Shown: piece after piece, positions 59,885 through 64,000 of the stretch
How the letters are laid out: the number at the start of each line of letters is the position of its first letter
Numbering within the stretch: position 1 is the stretch's first letter
Assembly: GCA_030762175.1 (NCBI GenBank)
Contig: CM060841.1
Location: 10,234,501 to 10,298,500, forward strand
Length of the DNA stretch: 64,000 bases
Origin: Metallyticus violacea
Lineage: Eukaryota; Arthropoda; Insecta; Mantodea; Metallyticidae
Direction of reading: 5' to 3'
Program-made: the position numbers and the translations under genes
The notes under the pieces: generated by a model
What the model was told of the DNA's origin: nothing
Database searches by the model: none
What the model saw: only the letters and a program-made list of their open reading frames with translations

Positions 59885-60364
59885 TGAAAGGTACTATTGA
59901 TGCACCATTTTCACCGAATTGAAGTTAAGAAAGGAATTTTCAATGTATCCCATAAAAGATTCTTACAATTATTAGGTGTATTTCTAGAATAAAATTACAT
60001 TTTTTATGGAACAATGCGTATTGACTTCAGGGGGAAAATACATGAGATCTATGTACAATTTTTGTACAATTCTAGGAGAAGTAGTACACTATTGTCATAT
60101 GTAGAACTCAGACTTTCAGACCCATATCCATTAGGCAAAATTCAACACACTGTTAGGCAAAAACAGCACATGTCTGTTTCATTTTCGTCTACAATTTAGG
60201 GAAATTATTAGTTATGTTACAGTTTGTCCTGAATGAATCGAATTCCGAATTCTGTCATTTGAATATTTTACATATTTTTAACGTTTCATTTACTGTCGCT
60301 TTGACTGCATTTGTCTTCTCGCGATGTCCGTGGAATACTGCAGAGGTACGTCTGTAATTATGAA

Positions 60365-60455
60365 TTAAATGAAATGAATTAATGATGGAGCAAATGAGCT
60401 CGGTGTCCTTGGCGTCTTAAAGCTATCTGGCATTCACCTTCTGATAGTAAGGAAA
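60365..60455 (-). repeat. SINE-C, 3' fragment, reverse
   Basis: Complement of the last 90 or so bases of 56512-56700: AATGAAATGAATTAATGAT at left, then GAGCTCGGTGTCCTTGGCG and GCTATCTGGCATTCACC. Confidence 0.75.
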
Positions 60456-60584
60456 AATTTCGAGGGAAAGAAAACTAGAGCTTGACACGGTCTTTAAAGA
60501 ATTGTTTGCTTAGTTACTAGACTAGAAATGTACCGCATATTCCTGCCTACCGCGACCACATGCGTACGTTTATATTTACATTTT

Positions 60585-60727
60585 GTTATAGAAGTAAGAT
60601 GTGATGAAGGTTTCATTTTCACTAAGGCTGAAAACGTCGACATGATACTGGTGTTTGGAAAATATAACGTGCTTTCTTGTACTGTGTGTACCGAGAGATA
60701 TCCAGAAGATATCCGGAATAAATTGTG
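60585..60727 (+). pseudogene. N-terminal HTH fragment of a DDE transposase (DUF4817-type)
   Basis: Open for about 47 codons: F-T-K-A-E-N-V-D-M-I-L-V-F-G, then T-E-R-Y-P-E-D, then a stop. This matches the family's opening pattern (F/Y-T..E..DM...yG, then Y..RYP.R). The rest of the transposase is absent downstream. A short match, so moderate doubt remains. Confidence 0.45.
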
Positions 60728-61197
60728 ACATACTGTTGTTAACGTTCTTAAATTGTAAACAAAATGCTAATAAACACGTTTATTAATAAGGGGATTGTGT
60801 TGTGTTTTGTATAATTATGATAGAAATTCTCTTAAAAATCTGAAAGTTCAAGCTCATGTTACGATATCTCGTAAACTACTTGGCCTTATAAGTGCACAAA
60901 AATAATCCATTGACATTTTAATATCATCTAATTTATTTTCTTTAAGTTATAAGCATTGTTCCATTTGAAAAATGTTGTTGTTGAAAATGAAAGTTGTTGA
61001 ACTTAATTTATGAGCCCTTCTTTGAATTTTACTTCGATGAAAACAGCACCTGTCGTTTCGGAAATATTTGAATTTGGTAGTTTGAAGTAATTCACTCTGC
61101 ATATGTAGACTTCATTGTCAGATCTACCGTTCTGTATGCTATATGACAATAGAGATGTTCTAAATTTCCCATGATAGATATTAAACAAAAAATAAAA

Positions 61198-61540
61198 CAT
61201 ATTTATTTATTTTCCCTGGCAAGAGTTAAGGCCATGGGGCCTTCTCTTCCACTCTACCAGGCGAAGCACCAGCCAAAGTACTGAGTACAATATACATTAT
61301 TATATAAAATACATAAAAAGTCAAATTAATAATGCATGTGAATATTACATATTTTAAAATAGTCAGAAAGTTGATAAAGATGGTGTATTTGTTCATCAAC
61401 AATTTTTCTCGAATATAAGAGGGGGAAGGAGGAGGAGGAGGAAGAAGAATAAGAAGAAGCGAGAGAGTTCCAGATTCTGGGAACTGACACGTTGAATGAA
61501 GTTAAGTGGAAATGTGTTTGGTGACGAGGGGTTTATTTAT
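61198..61540 (-). repeat. Interspersed repeat R, copy 2
   Basis: Same order of blocks as 49406-49960 (TTTATTTATTTTCCCTGGC, CACTCTACCAGGCGAAGC, the GGAGGAGGAGGAGG tract at about 61428, TTCCAGATTCTGGGAACTGA), but the segment between the purine tract and TTCCAGATT is about 125 bp shorter. Confidence 0.65.
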
Positions 61541-64000
61541 TATAAATTTAAAGAAATATTGAAACTTCCGCGCCTTCTGTTCTGTATACGGATTATTGAA
61601 ACTCCATATTGTACTAAAAATTGCATTGTTTAATGCCTTTTGTGTCTACTTCACTGTGTTTATTTAGTTTAAGGGCTAAATATTTTTCTAGCTATATATA
61701 AGATAAGTGTGACGCCCGGTCTTAGCAAATACGCAAGAAGTATCCATTTTTTTATAACCGCAGCCCTCATTCTGAGGTATTAATGACAAATAAACGTTTA
61801 TAAATTACTCTACACCTCCTCCCCTCCCAAATATTTCGACTAATCTCTACAAATTCAAAAAGATTTGCAAATGAACAAAAGCCGTGCTATTGCCAGCACT
61901 TCTACATGGTCGGGTGCAGGAAATGTTAGAGACCTATTCGTTACGATCCCTGGCGAGGAAATAGCGTCCCAGTTACAATCAATACAGACTCCGCCACTGC
62001 TGCCGTGCCACGCCTGCGCTTAGGCAGCAAGAAGAAGAAGACGGCCGAAAATACAACAAGCTTGAAATACCTCTTGTGTGTGTATATGTATTGAAGATGT
62101 CTGGCACAGCCCGAGTGTTGTAAATCTTAGCTCATTTGTGAAACGTGAGTGTATGCACATTTCATTTAACGCGTGTGCGCTGACCGTTTCCAAAACGCGA
62201 TGTAAACAATAGATCTCGCGTGTGTTCAGCAACCATATCGTCGCTTCTGTCAGTGAATGAGCATTATCATGACAACAAACAATAACTTCATCTCACCCTT
62301 TCATTTCTTTCTCGCCGTGTTTCCTTACTGATCTTACACCTACATCTTATGGCTTTCGTGTTCCATTGTGTTTGTTTATGTAAATGTTTATAAAATAATT
62401 AACTTGGGGTACAGCCATATCTATATCTGCTATTAGCGCCTCTTCAGGGAAATGTGACAAGTTTTGCTGGACGGTGTCGCCTGTTACTCCAGCAGCAACA
62501 ACAACAAAAGCAACAACGAGGAGAACATGCTGAACGCCGCGGCAACCATGCGCTGAGCATCGAATCTTCAAAGCAAATGGGTATTGATTTATGCTTATAA
62601 AAACATGCTATATTGTATAAATTTTCATATAAATACATATTTTTGCATGACAACATTATCTCAAGGCAGGAAAATACGTAATAAAATTTGTTAATATTGT
62701 GTAATACGAAATCTATGCATGATTGCTAAAATTAAATAAATGTTCAGTCAAATTAGCTTCACGTTTTTGCGTTAACATTGCTTATATATAACTCGGTCCT
62801 AATATGAATCCGATACAATTCAAAATAAATTTGCTGTGCCCACTGTCTCACTGTTTAGATGGTTGTATTCCTAACGAAAATTTAATTAACGCTTTTGATG
62901 TCTATGTCAACAGTGTGAGGAAACCCATGCAATTGCGGATGTTAAAATAAATTTAAAATGTTAAAGGAACGCTGCAAAGGAATATTGTTCTCTCAAAAAA
63001 AAAAAAAAATAATAAACAAAATGCGTATGCAGTATGAAGTATATGGGGCGTTGAATAGACCTGCAGGGCGGTGGGTGGATGGCTGCGTGCGCATTCGCAG
63101 AGTTCTTTTGTTTTTGTTACTTTCTGCCCTGGAATAACTGGAGCTTCGTAAAAGAGGTTTCTTAAAATGTTAGTAATTAAATCTTCTCCACCCCTTTCGG
63201 GCATTTATTTGTGCATCACGAAAAATAGCGGTAACACGTACAACTTCATCTTGCCTGTTATTATTTCTATTATTGCTCTTGTACCATAACATAGACTCCA
63301 CTTTTAACTCCTACTGATGCAATCATTTTGTTCATGTCTGCGACTGTGTCGCGTATCATAACGCTTACTTTAAGCTTTTGATTTTTCCTAATTTTATATT
63401 TATAGTCAATTAATGCTCAAATGTTAAGCAAAATATTTCCACCATTATTTATTGTTTAAATATTGCCTGTTTTATACCACTTATTGTCTTCAAGAAAAAT
63501 GAATTTTGGAAAAATGCACCCAAACCATGCCAATCATAAGCCTGTTATTTTTTTTCACAGCTGTAGTTTAAACAAAAGAAATGTGTTATGGTTCTTACCT
63601 CTGCAATACTGCTTATTTGTGTCAGTGGGAAATTTATAAAATCTTCGTTTACACAGTTGCCGTAGCCCATCTCTACAAAGAAAAGAGAAAAAAAAAAAAT
63701 AAAAAAACTTAAATTGTCCGTGACTGTGTAAATTGCACCTACTAATATAACTTTCACAAGTAATACGTACTGATTTTCATTAATGACTTACATATAATCT
63801 TGACAATAACTCTAAAATAATACTTTTCGCAGAGGACATTAGTTAATTTGTATCAGAAAAAACACCCAAGTAATAGTCAAGCATAGCCATTAAGACATTT
63901 GAAGAACTAAATGCATGACTTGAAGCTAGCAAACTAATGTTAAAATATGACAAAACAAAATTTATTCAACTCGGAACTAAGAACAAAATTGTTCAAGACT
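61541..64000. other. Single-copy right end, with a GC/CpG-richer patch at 61.7-62.6 kb
   Basis: No repeat family recognised. Between about 61700 and 62600 GC and CpG are locally higher (for example GACGCCCGG, ACGCGTGTGCG, CGCCGCGGC) with a CAACAACAACAAAAGCAAC trinucleotide run near 62490. Short open frames exist on both strands (61872-62027 +, 62347-62571 -, 62953-63204 -), but none can be matched to a protein, so I do not call a gene. Confidence 0.35.

Noticed and set aside
62347..62571. Secreted-protein first exon on the - strand
   Set aside because: Tempting hydrophobic run, but it starts at TTG, the Leu/Val-rich part comes from a CAACAA trinucleotide run, and the putative donor is poor. 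Kept only as a finding about the region.
1..64000. CRISPR array, operon or other prokaryotic system
   Set aside because: No regular short repeats with unique spacers and no gene clusters. Introns, SINEs and Gr genes show insect nuclear DNA.

Overview
The window is nuclear DNA from an insect. It is AT-rich, intron-containing and crowded with transposable elements. The only genes I can support are three intact insect gustatory receptors (7tm_7/Gr family) in head-to-tail tandem on the + strand. Mariner relics, other Tc1/mariner-type DDE relics and dense tRNA-derived SINEs fit a large, repeat-loaded insect genome, possibly polyneopteran such as a cockroach or termite. The order is a guess and the species cannot be read from this sequence.

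Layout: tandem unit 1 (1 to about 16.93 kb, cut by the window's left edge), unit 2 (16.93-32.89 kb) and unit 3 (32.89 to about 46.34 kb). Each holds one two-exon Gr gene. Exon 1 encodes 118 residues, a phase-0 GT-AG intron follows, and exon 2 encodes 259 residues plus stop, giving 377 residues. Copies: A (4441-4794 + 9912-10691), B (20333-20686 + 25820-26599), C (38496-38849 + 42544-43323). By hand count A and B differ at 23 residues, A and C at 46.

The transposon insertions give the order of events. Units 1 and 2 share insertions that unit 3 lacks: a mariner inside an older mariner relic, two internally deleted DDE-transposon derivatives (one carrying a SINE), and a SINE upstream of the gene. 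Unit 3 has its own: a 1.3-kb candidate solo LTR, two SINE-A copies in the Gr intron, a mariner-like element just downstream of the gene, and a SINE-B. This supports the branching (C,(A,B)). Yet the left flank of unit 3 is as similar to units 1 and 2 as those are to each other, up to a sharp step near 35.71 kb. That suggests a later unequal crossover or conversion tract.

From about 46.3 kb to the end I find no gene I can support. The stretch holds SINEs of three tRNA-derived families (several with clean target-site duplications), relics of a DDE transposase family, a two-copy interspersed repeat with a purine-rich tract, a degenerate tandem repeat at 55.6-56.1 kb, and a locally GC/CpG-richer patch at 61.7-62.6 kb that could be the edge of a neighbouring gene. 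The three receptors presumably act as ligand-gated channel subunits in taste or contact-chemosensory neurons; their ligands cannot be inferred.
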